Positions 1 through 8,181 of a DNA stretch of 64,000 bases are shown piece after piece. Positions within the stretch are counted from its first letter, which is position 1. The number at the start of each line of letters is the position of its first letter. A program made the translations under genes and the position numbers. The notes under the pieces are model-generated. The model made no database searches. It was not told the DNA's origin and saw only the letters and a program-made list of their open reading frames with translations. The DNA comes from Phycicoccus avicenniae (GTDB lineage: Bacteria > Actinomycetota > Actinomycetes > Actinomycetales > Dermatophilaceae): positions 107,640-171,639 of the forward strand of contig NZ_JAGSNF010000012.1 of NCBI RefSeq assembly GCF_018139485.1. Reading direction: 5' to 3'.

Positions 1-150
1 GTCGACGAGCAGGGCGATCCGGTCGCGGACGTAGAGCTTGTCCTGCGCGGCGAGCTTGGCCGCGGCCTTCTCCGACGGGGCGGCCGACGCGGCGTGGGCG
101 CGCTCGAGCCGGGCCCGGACGTCGGCGACGCGGGGGTCGCGCTCGGTCAC
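1..150 (-). CDS. Acyl-CoA carboxylase carboxyltransferase (beta) subunit, N-terminal fragment
   Basis: Only the first 50 codons are in the window; the gene runs off the left edge. It starts with GTG at 150. The visible peptide carries KLAAQDKLYVRDRIALLVD, the typical N-terminal stretch of AccD-type carboxyltransferases of the acetyl/propionyl/methylcrotonyl-CoA carboxylase group, which move the carboxyl group from carboxybiotin to an acyl-CoA. Its start overlaps the stop of the upstream acyl-CoA dehydrogenase as GTGA, so the two are translationally coupled. With the dehydrogenase and divergent MerR regulator this looks like a branched-chain acyl-CoA (leucine/isovalerate) catabolic operon. The exact acyl-CoA specificity cannot be read from this fragment. 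Confidence 0.82.
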   Translation of the reverse strand, partial: MTERDPRVADVRARLERAHAASAAPSEKAAAKLAAQDKLYVRDRIALLVD

Positions 151-1340
151 AGCGGCAGACCCATCGCCTTGGCGAGCACCATCCGCTGGACCTCGGAGGT
201 GCCCTCGCCGATCTCGAGGATCTTGGCGTCGCGGTAGAACCGCGCGACGGGGTACTCCTCCATGAAGCCGTTGCCGCCGAACACCTGGGTCGCGATGCGG
301 GTGGCGGTCACGGCCGCCTCGGAGGTGTACAGCTTGGCCTTGGACGCCGCCTGCGCGACCTCCTGGGCCGAGCGCCGCCCCGCCTCGTGCTCGTCCTTGA
401 GCCACGCGGCGCGGTAGGTGAGCAGCCGGGCCGCCTCCTCCATGACGGACAGGTCGGCGACGGGGAAGGCGACGCCCTGGTTGCTCCCGATGGGCCGGCC
501 GAAGGCGGTGCGCTGGGTGGCGTACGCCGTCGCCTCCTCGCGCATCCGCACGACGAGCCCGAGGGCGAGGGCGCTGATCGCGATGCGACCGTCGTCGAGG
601 GTCTTCAGGAACTGGCGGAAGCCCTGGCCCCGCTCCCCGAGCAGGTGGTCTGCGGGCACCCGGCAGCCGTCGAAGGACAGCCCGTGGGTGTCGGAGATGT
701 TCCAGCCGAGCTTGTCGTACGGGGGCTCGACGGTGAAGCCGGCCGTCCCCGAGGGGACCATGACCGCGGAGATCTCCGGGCGGCCCTCGGCCGTGGTGCC
801 GGTGCGCGCGGTGACGGTGACGACCGAGGTGATGTCCGTGCCCGAGTTGGTGATGAACGACTTGGCCCCGTCGACGACCCACTCCCCCGCGTCCTCGTCG
901 AGGACGGCCTTGGTGCGGGTGGCGCCCGCGTCGGACCCCGCGTCCGGCTCCGTGAGCCCGAAGCCCGCGAGGGCGCGCCCGGCGACGAGGTCAGGGAGGA
1001 AGCGCTCCTTCTGGGCGTCGGTGCCGTACGTGAGGATCGGGTTGATCCCGAGCCCCACCCCGGCGGACAGGGTGATCCCGATCGACTGGTCGACCCGGCC
1101 GAGCTCCTCGATCGCGAGGCAGAGGCTCGTGAAGGCCCCGCCCTCGGAGTGCTCCAGCGAGCCGCCGTAGGCCTCGGGGACGACGAGCCCGAAGAGGCCC
1201 AGCTCACCCATCCGGGGTACGAGGTCGGCCGGGAAGTGGTGGTCGCGGTCCCACTGCGCGACGTGCGGCTCGACGGCCTCGGTCGCGAACTCCCGCACGA
1301 CGGCGCGGAAGTCCTCGTGGTCCTTGCTCAGCTCGTACAT
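147..1340 (-). CDS. Acyl-CoA dehydrogenase (isovaleryl-CoA dehydrogenase-like)
   Basis: A 397-residue FAD flavoprotein of the usual acyl-CoA dehydrogenase length, forming the alpha,beta double bond in acyl-CoA and passing electrons to ETF. Visible family motifs are FGLTEPDAGSDAG in the substrate/FAD region, LDDGRIAISALALG, a C-terminal QVFGGNGFMEEYPVARFYRD and GEGTSEVQR. I start at the ATG at 1340 (MYELSKDHEDFRAVV). The frame stays open further upstream, but that extension runs through the regulatory palindromes. It is the first gene of an operon with a carboxyltransferase subunit (GTGA overlap) and lies divergent to a MerR regulator; the pairing points to isovaleryl- or a related branched acyl-CoA, by inference from context. 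Confidence 0.9.
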   Translation of the reverse strand: MYELSKDHEDFRAVVREFATEAVEPHVAQWDRDHHFPADLVPRMGELGLFGLVVPEAYGGSLEHSEGGAFTSLCLAIEELGRVDQSIGITLSAGVGLGINPILTYGTDAQKERFLPDLVAGRALAGFGLTEPDAGSDAGATRTKAVLDEDAGEWVVDGAKSFITNSGTDITSVVTVTARTGTTAEGRPEISAVMVPSGTAGFTVEPPYDKLGWNISDTHGLSFDGCRVPADHLLGERGQGFRQFLKTLDDGRIAISALALGLVVRMREEATAYATQRTAFGRPIGSNQGVAFPVADLSVMEEAARLLTYRAAWLKDEHEAGRRSAQEVAQAASKAKLYTSEAAVTATRIATQVFGGNGFMEEYPVARFYRDAKILEIGEGTSEVQRMVLAKAMGLPL

Positions 1341-1391
1341 GGCGCCCCTTCGCGTCGGGTCCGGCCCCGGGTCGCGGTGGCCGGCGGGTGG

Positions 1392-1431
1392 GTCAACGTT
1401 CTTGACGTTGACGTCAACGTAAAGCAATACT
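1392..1431. promoter_or_regulatory. MerR-type operator with three GTCAACGT half-sites and divergent promoter
   Basis: Three copies of the octamer GTCAACGT or its complement lie at 1392-1399, 1405-1412 (inverted) and 1413-1420. The last two form a perfect 16-base palindrome ACGTTGACGTCAACGT. On the plus strand TTGACG (1402-1407) and AATACT (1426-1431) are 18 bases apart, the stretched spacing usual for MerR-controlled promoters, and the palindrome fills the spacer. The -10 ends 7 bases before the GTG of the MerR gene. Binding is inferred, not shown. Confidence 0.7.
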
Positions 1432-1438
1432 CGGTCCC

Positions 1439-1864
1439 GTGACAACCCGGACCACCGCGACCACGCCGCCAGCGCCCTCGGACGAGGGCGGGCGCACGTG
1501 GACCATCGCCGAGGTCGCCGAGGAGTTCGGCGTCACCCACCGCACGGTCCGCCACTACGAGGCCCTGGGCCTGCTCTCCCCCGAGCGGCGCGGGACGACC
1601 CGCGTCTACCACCGGCGGGACCGCACCCGCCTCGGTCTCGTCCTGCGCGGGCGTCGGCTCGGGTTCCCCCTCGAGGAGATCCGCACGATCATCGACCTCT
1701 ACGACGCGCCCCGCGGCCGCCGCAGCCAGCTCGAGTACGTCCTCGCCCAGATCGACGCGCGTCGGGCCGACCTCGAGCAGCGCCGCGCGGACCTCGAGGC
1801 GGCGCTCACCGAGCTCGACGGCTTCGAGCGCCGCTGCCGGGAGGACCTCGACCGCATCGGCTGA
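1439..1864 (+). CDS. MerR-family transcriptional regulator (LiuR-like)
   Basis: 141 residues. The winged helix-turn-helix is at about residues 20-60 (WTIAEVAEEFGVTHRTVRHYEALGLLSPERRG), followed by the MerR hinge and a coiled-coil dimer helix rich in Arg, Asp and Leu (about 85-130). There is no metal-binding Cys cluster at the C-terminus, so a metal sensor is unlikely; regulators of branched-chain acyl-CoA catabolism in the MerR family (LiuR type) have this build. It is divergent from the acyl-CoA dehydrogenase operon and shares its palindromic operator. The GTG start sits 7 bases after AATACT, so the mRNA is probably leaderless. Confidence 0.85.
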   Translation: MTTRTTATTPPAPSDEGGRTWTIAEVAEEFGVTHRTVRHYEALGLLSPERRGTTRVYHRRDRTRLGLVLRGRRLGFPLEEIRTIIDLYDAPRGRRSQLEYVLAQIDARRADLEQRRADLEAALTELDGFERRCREDLDRIG

Positions 1865-1879
1865 GCCGGCACGGAGTCG

Positions 1880-1927
1880 CCCGGACCTCCCGCCGCGCCC
1901 CCTGCTGACGCCGCGGGAAGGTCCGGG
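1880..1927. terminator. Hairpin after MerR gene, between converging transcripts
   Basis: CCCGGACCT (1880-1888) pairs with AGGTCCGGG (1919-1927), and the stem continues inward with CCCGC/GCGGG pairing. It lies between the MerR stop and the converging PfkB gene, so it could end transcription from both sides. There is no U-tract, as is usual in such GC-rich genomes. Confidence 0.5.
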
Positions 1928-2012
1928 CACGCCGATCATCCCGGACCGTGGCGCCGTCCGTCCATGACCCGATGTGACCAGATCCCGCGGGTCGGGCCGA
2001 GGTGTCCCGGCG

Positions 2013-2933
2013 TCAGCGCGACGCGAGGAAGGCGTCGATCTCCTCCCGCGTGGGGCAGCTGTCCGGGCCACGCCGGGTCACCGTGAGCGCACCGGCGGCG
2101 TTGCCCCTGGCGGCAGCCTCGGACCACGTCGCGCCGGCGAGCCGCTCGGCGAGCAGGACGCCGGTGTGGGTGTCACCCGCGCCGTTGGTGTCCACCGGCC
2201 GCTGCGGGTGGCCGGGCACGAACACCCCGTCCCCGTCGGCCCGCACCAGACACCCCCGGGGGCCGTCCCGCACGACGACGACGGCCCCGCGGGGCAGCAT
2301 CGTCGCGAGGACCTCGGCGGACTCCCGGATGCCGCCCACCCCCGCGAGGGCCGAGGCCTCGTCCGCGTTGCCGGACCACACGGTCGTCCGGGAGAGCACG
2401 GCCTCGCGGGCCTCGTCGTCCGCGTGCACGAAGGTCGCGCCCGGGTCGAGGACGACGTCGACGCCGCCGTCGAGGGTGCCGAGCCACTCGACGAGCGGGT
2501 CACGGGTCCGCCCGACGAGCGAGTAGCCGCTCACGCACACGAGGTCGCCGGGCCGGGGGGCGCTCGTCGCCAGGGACGCGGCGGTGATGCACCGCTCGGC
2601 GGCCTGGGTGGTGACGAACGTGCGCTCGGCCGTCGGCTCGACGAGGACGACGCAGATCCCGGTGTCGAGGTCCTCGACCGGCGGCGCCGACAGGGCGACG
2701 CCCGCGGTGCGCAGCGTCTCGCGGACGAGGTCACCGTTCGGCCCGGTCCCCACCGCCCCGGCGTGCACGGCGCTGGCCCCCGAGCGGGCCGCGGCCAGCA
2801 GGGTCGTCGTCGCACCGCCGGCGTACCGGCGCTGGCTCCCGGCCATGACGTTGCCGCCCCGGGCCGGGATCTCCGGGACCTCCAGGACGACGTCGACGAG
2901 GGCCTGCGCGGTGTGGATCACCCGGGGTGCCAT
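2013..2933 (-). CDS. PfkB-family carbohydrate kinase
   Basis: 306 residues, the usual size for ribokinase/PfkB sugar kinases, which phosphorylate a sugar or nucleoside hydroxyl with ATP. The N-terminal region has RGGNVMAGSQRRYAGGATTT, and the C-terminal signature DTNGAGDTHTG (about 254-264) holds the catalytic Asp and anion hole. The substrate cannot be named. The ATG at 2933 lies 6 bases after a TAGGGT -10 (2945-2940, minus strand), so it probably has its own leaderless promoter although tryptophan dioxygenase lies just 63 bases upstream on the same strand. Confidence 0.82.
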   Translation of the reverse strand: MAPRVIHTAQALVDVVLEVPEIPARGGNVMAGSQRRYAGGATTTLLAAARSGASAVHAGAVGTGPNGDLVRETLRTAGVALSAPPVEDLDTGICVVLVEPTAERTFVTTQAAERCITAASLATSAPRPGDLVCVSGYSLVGRTRDPLVEWLGTLDGGVDVVLDPGATFVHADDEAREAVLSRTTVWSGNADEASALAGVGGIRESAEVLATMLPRGAVVVVRDGPRGCLVRADGDGVFVPGHPQRPVDTNGAGDTHTGVLLAERLAGATWSEAAARGNAAGALTVTRRGPDSCPTREEIDAFLASR

Positions 2934-2996
2934 GCCGCGACCCTAGCGATGTGGGCGGGCCCGCCGCGCCGCGGTGGACGGCCGGGTCCCCCGTCG

Positions 2997-3857
2997 TCAG
3001 CCGACGCGGGCGCGGACCTCGTAGAGCTCGGGGAAGAAGGTGAGGTCGAGGGCGCGGCGGAGGAAGTCGACGCCGCTCGAGCCACCGGTACCGACCTTGT
3101 GGCCGATGGTCCGGGTCACGACCTGCAGGTGACGGAAGCGCCACTGCTGGAAGAGGTCCTCGACGTCGACGAGCTCCTCGCACGTCTCGTACACGCCCCA
3201 GTGCTCGTCCGGCGCGGCGTACACGGCGGCGAACACCTCGACGAGCGCCGGGACGAGGCGGTACGGCGCGGTGACGTCCCGGTCCAGCACCTCCCGCGGG
3301 ACGGGGTACCCGCGCCGCGCGAGCAGCCGGAGGAACTCGTCGTACACCGTCGGCTCGGCGAGGAGCTCCTCGAGCCCCGCGCGGGCCCGCGCGTCGTGCT
3401 CGAAGACCCGCACCATGTCGGCGTTCTTGTTGCCGAGCAGGAACTCGACGGCGCGGTACTGGTCGCTCTGGAAGCCCGAGCTTGTCGCGAGGAAGGGGCG
3501 GATCTGGGCGTACTCGCTCGGGGTGAGGGTGGCGAGGACGTCCCACATCTCGACGAGCTGTCGCTGGACGTGCTTGACCCGGGCGAGGCGCTTGAGGGCC
3601 GGAGCGAGCTCGTCGGCGGCGAGGAGGGAGCGGGCGGAACGCAGCTCGTGGAGCAGGAGCTTCAGCCACAGCTCGGACACCTGGTGCTGGACGATGAACA
3701 GCAGCTCGTCGTGCTGCGGCGGCTCGCTCCGGGGGTGCTGTGCCGACAAGAGGGTGTCGAGGTCGAGGTAGGCGCCGTACGACATCGCCCGACCGAAGTC
3801 GGTGCGGATGCCCTCCTCGAGGGTCCGCCGGGCCCGGTCCACCACGTCGTCGCTCAT
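2997..3857 (-). CDS. kynA: Tryptophan 2,3-dioxygenase
   Basis: 286 residues. Heme enzyme opening the indole ring of L-tryptophan to N-formylkynurenine, the first step of the kynurenine route. Family signatures visible are SYGAYLDLDTLL, HDELLFIVQHQVSELWLKLLLHEL, SSGFQSDQYRAVEFLLGNKN and the C-terminal RHLQVVTRTIGHKVGTGG with the axial heme His followed by the GTGGSSG loop. No kynureninase or formamidase gene is in the window. The ATG at 3857 is 6 bases after a CACGAT hexamer (3869-3864 on the minus strand), again leaderless-like. Transcription may continue into the PfkB gene. Confidence 0.95.
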   Translation of the reverse strand: MSDDVVDRARRTLEEGIRTDFGRAMSYGAYLDLDTLLSAQHPRSEPPQHDELLFIVQHQVSELWLKLLLHELRSARSLLAADELAPALKRLARVKHVQRQLVEMWDVLATLTPSEYAQIRPFLATSSGFQSDQYRAVEFLLGNKNADMVRVFEHDARARAGLEELLAEPTVYDEFLRLLARRGYPVPREVLDRDVTAPYRLVPALVEVFAAVYAAPDEHWGVYETCEELVDVEDLFQQWRFRHLQVVTRTIGHKVGTGGSSGVDFLRRALDLTFFPELYEVRARVG

Positions 3858-4002
3858 GGCGTCATCGTGCCACCGCCGGCGCTCCGCCGACCGCGGGGAG
3901 CCCCTCGTCCGAACGGCCCCCGCGGGCGCCGAACCGCGCCGGGTCGCGCCCGGGTCTGGCTACGGTGCGCGAGCATCGCCATCCGTGGAAAAGGAGCCCC
4001 CG

Positions 4003-6243
4003 GTGTCCCGAACCGGACGCACCCGCCTGACGACGACGGCCACCGTCCTCGGGACGCTGCTCGTCGTCGTCGCCGAGATGGCCCTGCTCACGGGCATCTG
4101 GCACCTCGGTGACGACGTCGAGCACCGCCGGGAGGCCCGAGCGGCCCTGTCGGGGACCCTCGCACCCCTGACGCCCGGCACCGCGGCGGACGCCACCGCC
4201 GCCGTCCGCGCGGCGACGGACTCCCTCGTCGCGAGCGGTGTCGACACCGGGCCCGGGACCCCGGGAGCCGCGGTCGTCGCCGGCACCGACGCCCTCCTCG
4301 CCGACCCGCGCGACCCGGCGGCGCTCTCGCGTCTGCGCGCCGCCGACGCCGCGCTCGGCGACGCGCTCGACGACGCCTCCCGGGACCGCTCCCTCCTCGC
4401 CGCCGGGATCCACGCGGCGCTGCTGGCCCTGGTCTCGGTCGGTTGGTTCGTGTGGTTCCGTCGCCTCGTCGACCGCCACCGTGCCCTCGAGCGCCGCCTC
4501 ACCGCCCAGCAGGTCGTCGACCAGCGCGAGCGGCGGCTGCTCGCGCTCGTCCAGAACAGCGCGGACCTCATCGTCGTCCTGGAGAAGGACGGGACCGTCT
4601 CGTTCGTCAGCCCCTCCTCCCGGAGCGTGCTCGGCCGCTCGCCCGAGGACCTCCTCGGTCGCACCCCGGCGGAGGTCTTCGGGCAGGACGCCCAGGCCGT
4701 CGTGCGCACGCTCGCCGACGCCCGCTCGGGGGACCGGCCGGTCCGGATGCGGGTGCCCCACGCGGACGGCCGGACGCTCGTCACCGAGGGGACGATGACC
4801 AACCTCCTCCACGAGCCCTCCGTGGCCGCCTGGGTCCTCACCCTGCGCGACGTCACCGAGCAGACCCGGCTCGCCGAGCAGCTCTCGCACCAGGCCTTCC
4901 ACGACTCGCTCACCGGGCTCGCCAACCGCGCACTCTTCGGCGACCGGCTCGACCACGCGCTCGCCCGCCGCCGCCAGGACGCCCCGTGCGCCGTCCTCTT
5001 CCTCGACCTCGACGACTTCAAGGAGGTCAACGACGCCCACGGCCACTCGGTCGGCGACCTGCTGCTCGTCGCGGCGACCGACCGGATCCGCGGCGCCCTG
5101 CGCCCGGGCGACACCGCGGCGCGGCTCGGCGGGGACGAGTTCGCGGTCCTCCTGGAGGACACGACCCGGGAGACGGCCGAAGCCGTCGCGCGCCGCCTCC
5201 TCGAGGTCCTGGCCGAGCCGGTCGACATCGGCGAGCGCGCGTGGTCGGTGCGCGCGAGCATCGGCGTCGCCGTGACCGGCGCCGAGGAGGTCGCCGGCGA
5301 GGAGGTCCTGCGGGACGCCGACGTCGCCATGTACTGGGCCAAGGACCAGGGCAAGGGCTCGGTCGCGGTCTACGACCCGACCCGGCACGCCGCGTCGCTC
5401 GAGCGGCTCGCGCTCCAGAACGAGCTGACCCGCGCCGTCGAGGAGGACGAGCTGGTCCTGCACTTCCAGCCGACGATCACCCTGGCCTCGGGCCGGATCA
5501 CCGGCTTCGAGGCGCTCGTGCGCTGGCAGCACCCCGAGCGGGGCCTGCTGCCGCCGTCGGAGTTCGTGCCCGCCGCGGAGCGCTCCGGCCAGATCGTCGC
5601 CCTCGGCGGGTGGGTCCTGCGCGCCGCCTGCCGCGCCGCCACCGACCTCCAGCGCCCGGACGGTCCGGTGTCGATGGCCGTCAACGTCTCCGCCGACCAG
5701 CTCGCGAGCCCCCTGTTCCTCGACGAGGTCCGCGGCGCGCTCGAGGACAGCGGCCTGCCCGGGCACCTGCTGACGCTCGAGGTCACCGAGTCCGTCGTCC
5801 TCGGGGACGTCACCGCCGCGGCCGAGGCGCTGTCCGCGCTGCGGGCCCTCGGGGTGTCGGTCGCGATCGACGACTTCGGCACCGGCTACAGCTCGCTGTC
5901 CTACCTCTCGCGGCTGCCGGTCGACATCCTCAAGGTCGACAAGTCCTTCATCGACAAGATCGGCGCCGAGGGACACGCCGACACGGTCACCCTCGCGATC
6001 CTCGAGATGAGCCGGACGATGCGGATGGTCACCGTCGCCGAGGGCGTCGAGACCGTCGAGCAGGCATCCTGGCTCAGCGAGCGGGCGTGCGGTGTCGGCC
6101 AGGGCTACTACTGGTCCCGGCCGGTCCCCCTGGACCAGGCCCGTGGGCTGCTCGGCCCGCCCTCCGAGCCCACCGCTGCGGCTGAGCCGGAGCCGGTCAC
6201 CGCCGCCACGACGTCGGACACCGAGGCCTCCGTCCCCGCCTGA
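4003..6243 (+). CDS. Membrane PAS-GGDEF-EAL cyclic-di-GMP protein
   Basis: 746 residues. Start GTG at 4003 is chosen because AAGGAG sits 7 bases before it; the frame is open upstream but overlaps kynA. Two membrane helices (about 9-33 and 131-155) flank an external Ala/Asp-rich segment. A PAS domain follows (about 181-286). The GGDEF domain (about 290-450) keeps an intact GGDEF motif (about 376-380) and an RxxD inhibitory site (RPGD) five residues before it. The EAL domain (about 475-735) keeps EALVRW (about 502), LEVTES, DDFGTGYSS (about 623) and LKVDKSFID. Both cyclase and phosphodiesterase activities are therefore possible, and the I-site predicts product inhibition. It stands alone as a transcription unit. 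Confidence 0.93.
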   Translation: MSRTGRTRLTTTATVLGTLLVVVAEMALLTGIWHLGDDVEHRREARAALSGTLAPLTPGTAADATAAVRAATDSLVASGVDTGPGTPGAAVVAGTDALLADPRDPAALSRLRAADAALGDALDDASRDRSLLAAGIHAALLALVSVGWFVWFRRLVDRHRALERRLTAQQVVDQRERRLLALVQNSADLIVVLEKDGTVSFVSPSSRSVLGRSPEDLLGRTPAEVFGQDAQAVVRTLADARSGDRPVRMRVPHADGRTLVTEGTMTNLLHEPSVAAWVLTLRDVTEQTRLAEQLSHQAFHDSLTGLANRALFGDRLDHALARRRQDAPCAVLFLDLDDFKEVNDAHGHSVGDLLLVAATDRIRGALRPGDTAARLGGDEFAVLLEDTTRETAEAVARRLLEVLAEPVDIGERAWSVRASIGVAVTGAEEVAGEEVLRDADVAMYWAKDQGKGSVAVYDPTRHAASLERLALQNELTRAVEEDELVLHFQPTITLASGRITGFEALVRWQHPERGLLPPSEFVPAAERSGQIVALGGWVLRAACRAATDLQRPDGPVSMAVNVSADQLASPLFLDEVRGALEDSGLPGHLLTLEVTESVVLGDVTAAAEALSALRALGVSVAIDDFGTGYSSLSYLSRLPVDILKVDKSFIDKIGAEGHADTVTLAILEMSRTMRMVTVAEGVETVEQASWLSERACGVGQGYYWSRPVPLDQARGLLGPPSEPTAAAEPEPVTAATTSDTEASVPA

Positions 6244-6256
6244 CCCCGAGGGCACC

Positions 6257-6315
6257 GACAGGCAGAAGGGTCCGGAGCGGCGCCGCGAGCCCCGTTCGAC
6301 CGCCTTCTGCCTGTC
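6257..6315. terminator. Perfect 13-bp hairpin between convergent genes
   Basis: GACAGGCAGAAGG (6257-6269) is exactly complementary to CCTTCTGCCTGTC (6303-6315), with a 33-base loop that is itself GC-rich. It lies between the stop of the GGDEF-EAL gene and the stop of the converging GDYXXLXY gene, the place expected for a bidirectional terminator. Confidence 0.65.
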
Positions 6316-6348
6316 CGAGCGTCCGCCCGTCGGTCCGGGTTCTCCGGC

Positions 6349-6825
6349 TCAGTCCGGCTCGACCCCGAGGAGGGCCGCGTGGCCCCGCCCGTCGACCCGG
6401 AGCACCGCGACCGCCGTCCCGCCGCGGACGGCGTCCTCCATCGCGCGGGCCTCGTCCTGGGGCAGGAACAGGCTCTCGATGCCGCACGACAGCCGCCACG
6501 ACGCGTCGTCGCACGCGAGGTAGGGGCCACCCTCCGGCCGGGTCCGGGTCACCGGCCCGCCGACCCACACGTCCCCGGACCGGGTGAGCGGCACGAAGGC
6601 CGCCCCCTCCCCCTCACCCTCCGGGCTCGGCAGGTCCGAGTAGTCGAGGTCGACGTAGGCCCCGCGGAAGGGGTCGACCGGGTCGAAGGGCGCGACGCGG
6701 AGGCGGATCTCGTCCCCGGTGAGCCGCGCGGAGAGCGGGGCCCACACCGCGACGCCGACGAGCAGCGCCTGGACGACGAGGGCGACGGCGAGCCGGAGGA
6801 CGCGACGGGAGGTCGGCGGCGTCAT
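6349..6825 (-). CDS. GDYXXLXY-domain membrane-anchored protein
   Basis: 158 residues with one N-terminal membrane anchor (about 10-30, VLRLAVALVVQALLVGVAVW) and an extracytoplasmic domain carrying PFDPVDPFRGAYVDLDY, the pattern that names the GDYXXLXY family (Gly-Ala in place of Gly-Asp here). The family is of unknown function and is usually found next to DUF2157 proteins, exactly as here. The ATG at 6825 overlaps the stop of the upstream DUF2157 gene by one base (TGATG), so translation is coupled. A much longer reading frame on this strand that reaches 8169 lacks coding character before this ATG. Confidence 0.85.
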   Translation of the reverse strand: MTPPTSRRVLRLAVALVVQALLVGVAVWAPLSARLTGDEIRLRVAPFDPVDPFRGAYVDLDYSDLPSPEGEGEGAAFVPLTRSGDVWVGGPVTRTRPEGGPYLACDDASWRLSCGIESLFLPQDEARAMEDAVRGGTAVAVLRVDGRGHAALLGVEPD

Positions 6826-8096
6826 CACGCGGCTCTCCCCTCGGCCACGAGCCGGCGCCTGCCCCGGTCGGCGAGGACGCCGGTCCCGAGGAGGACGAGA
6901 CCGACGGCGAGGAAGAGCACGGCGCCCGACAGCACCGGCGCGAAGACGGCGAACGCCTGGGTCGTCGTGAAGACGACGAGCGCACCGGTCGCCACCCAGG
7001 TGAGCCGGCCGCTGCCGCGCATCCCGCCGAGGACGGCGTAGCCGCTCGCGACCGCGAGGTACACGACGACGGCGACGACGGCCCGGGCCAGGTCGCCCGC
7101 CGCGAGCTGCGAGGGGTCGGTGATGCTCGTCGAGGTGCTCCACGACACCAGGACGAGCGCGGCGGCGAGGACGGCGGCGCCGACCCCGACCTCGAGGCGG
7201 TCGACCCGCGTCGCCCCGGCGCCCGGCACGAGGGAGGCACCGGCGAGCAGCACGGCGGCGGCGAGGACGACGACGGCGAGGACCGACCACGTCGGCGGCG
7301 CGTCGAAGAACGGCAGCGCCGCGACGAAGAGGGCGCCGAGCGCGAGGACGGCCCCGACCTCCCGCCACGGCAGGCCGAGCCCGACCGGGACGAGCCCGCG
7401 ACGACCGGCCGGGCCGTGCAGGACACCGAGGGCGACGGCTCCCAGGCCCACCGCCGCGACGGCGACGACCGCGGCCCCGGGGTCGGTCGCGGTGTCGACG
7501 ACGTGCCAGACGACCCACCCGGCGGACAGGACGATGCCGACGAGGACCGGGGAGACACCGCCCACGGCGTAGCCGTACACGAGGGCGCCGAGGGCCCAGA
7601 TGCCGACGAGCGACGGCTCGTAGGCCGGGACCTGGAGGCTCTGGGCGGCCTGGAAGACGACGGCGCCGAAGGCGGCGACGGCGAGCAGACGGAGGGCGCC
7701 GACGAGCGGGGACCCCTCGTCCTCGCGTCGTCCACCGGTCCGGGCCGCGACCGTCTCCGCGGCGGTGACGAGGCCGAGCCAGAGGAGGACGACGAGGGCG
7801 AACCGGACGAGTGGCGAGAGGTCGTCGAGGTTGGCCGCGACGAGCCAGATGACCCCGAGGCCGACGAACGCGGCGCCCAGGGTGAGGACGATGCGGGCGA
7901 GCGTGACCCGCCGGTGGGCGACGTAGCGCCCGCGGATCGACGCCGCGGTGCCGGCGTCGAGGAGGCCGTCGGCGGCCCAGGCGTCGAGCTGGTCCTCGAG
8001 CCAGGCCAGGCGGGACGGGGTCGCTCGCACGGGCGGTCGGGCCTCCCCCGGTGCCGTCGGGGACGGCGGGGGCGGTGCGGTGGGTGGCGCGGTCAT
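6825..8096 (-). CDS. DUF2157 multi-pass membrane protein
   Basis: 423 residues. A Pro-rich cytoplasmic start (MTAPPTAPPPP) is followed by a short helical cytoplasmic region (WLEDQLDAWAADGLLDAGTAASIRGRY, typical of DUF2157) and then about twelve closely spaced hydrophobic helices. I use the ATG at 8096 because GAGGAGG lies 5 bases upstream; an in-frame ATG at 8141 has no such site. Function is unknown for the family. It forms a coupled pair with the GDYXXLXY gene downstream; together they may form an envelope complex (inference). Confidence 0.82.
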   Translation of the reverse strand: MTAPPTAPPPPSPTAPGEARPPVRATPSRLAWLEDQLDAWAADGLLDAGTAASIRGRYVAHRRVTLARIVLTLGAAFVGLGVIWLVAANLDDLSPLVRFALVVLLWLGLVTAAETVAARTGGRREDEGSPLVGALRLLAVAAFGAVVFQAAQSLQVPAYEPSLVGIWALGALVYGYAVGGVSPVLVGIVLSAGWVVWHVVDTATDPGAAVVAVAAVGLGAVALGVLHGPAGRRGLVPVGLGLPWREVGAVLALGALFVAALPFFDAPPTWSVLAVVVLAAAVLLAGASLVPGAGATRVDRLEVGVGAAVLAAALVLVSWSTSTSITDPSQLAAGDLARAVVAVVVYLAVASGYAVLGGMRGSGRLTWVATGALVVFTTTQAFAVFAPVLSGAVLFLAVGLVLLGTGVLADRGRRRLVAEGRAA

Positions 8097-8181
8097 CGCG
8101 GCCTCCTCGTGGGACGGGCGCCCGGGGTGGGCGCACCCCATCGTCCCGCTCGGGACCCCGCGCCGTCATGGGTCGTCGTAC

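Noticed and set aside
6349..8169. A 606-codon minus-strand frame that could fuse to the GDYXXLXY protein
   Set aside because: Only the last 158 codons are coding. The earlier part is an Arg/Pro-rich shadow of the DUF2157 gene, which overlaps the true start as TGATG.
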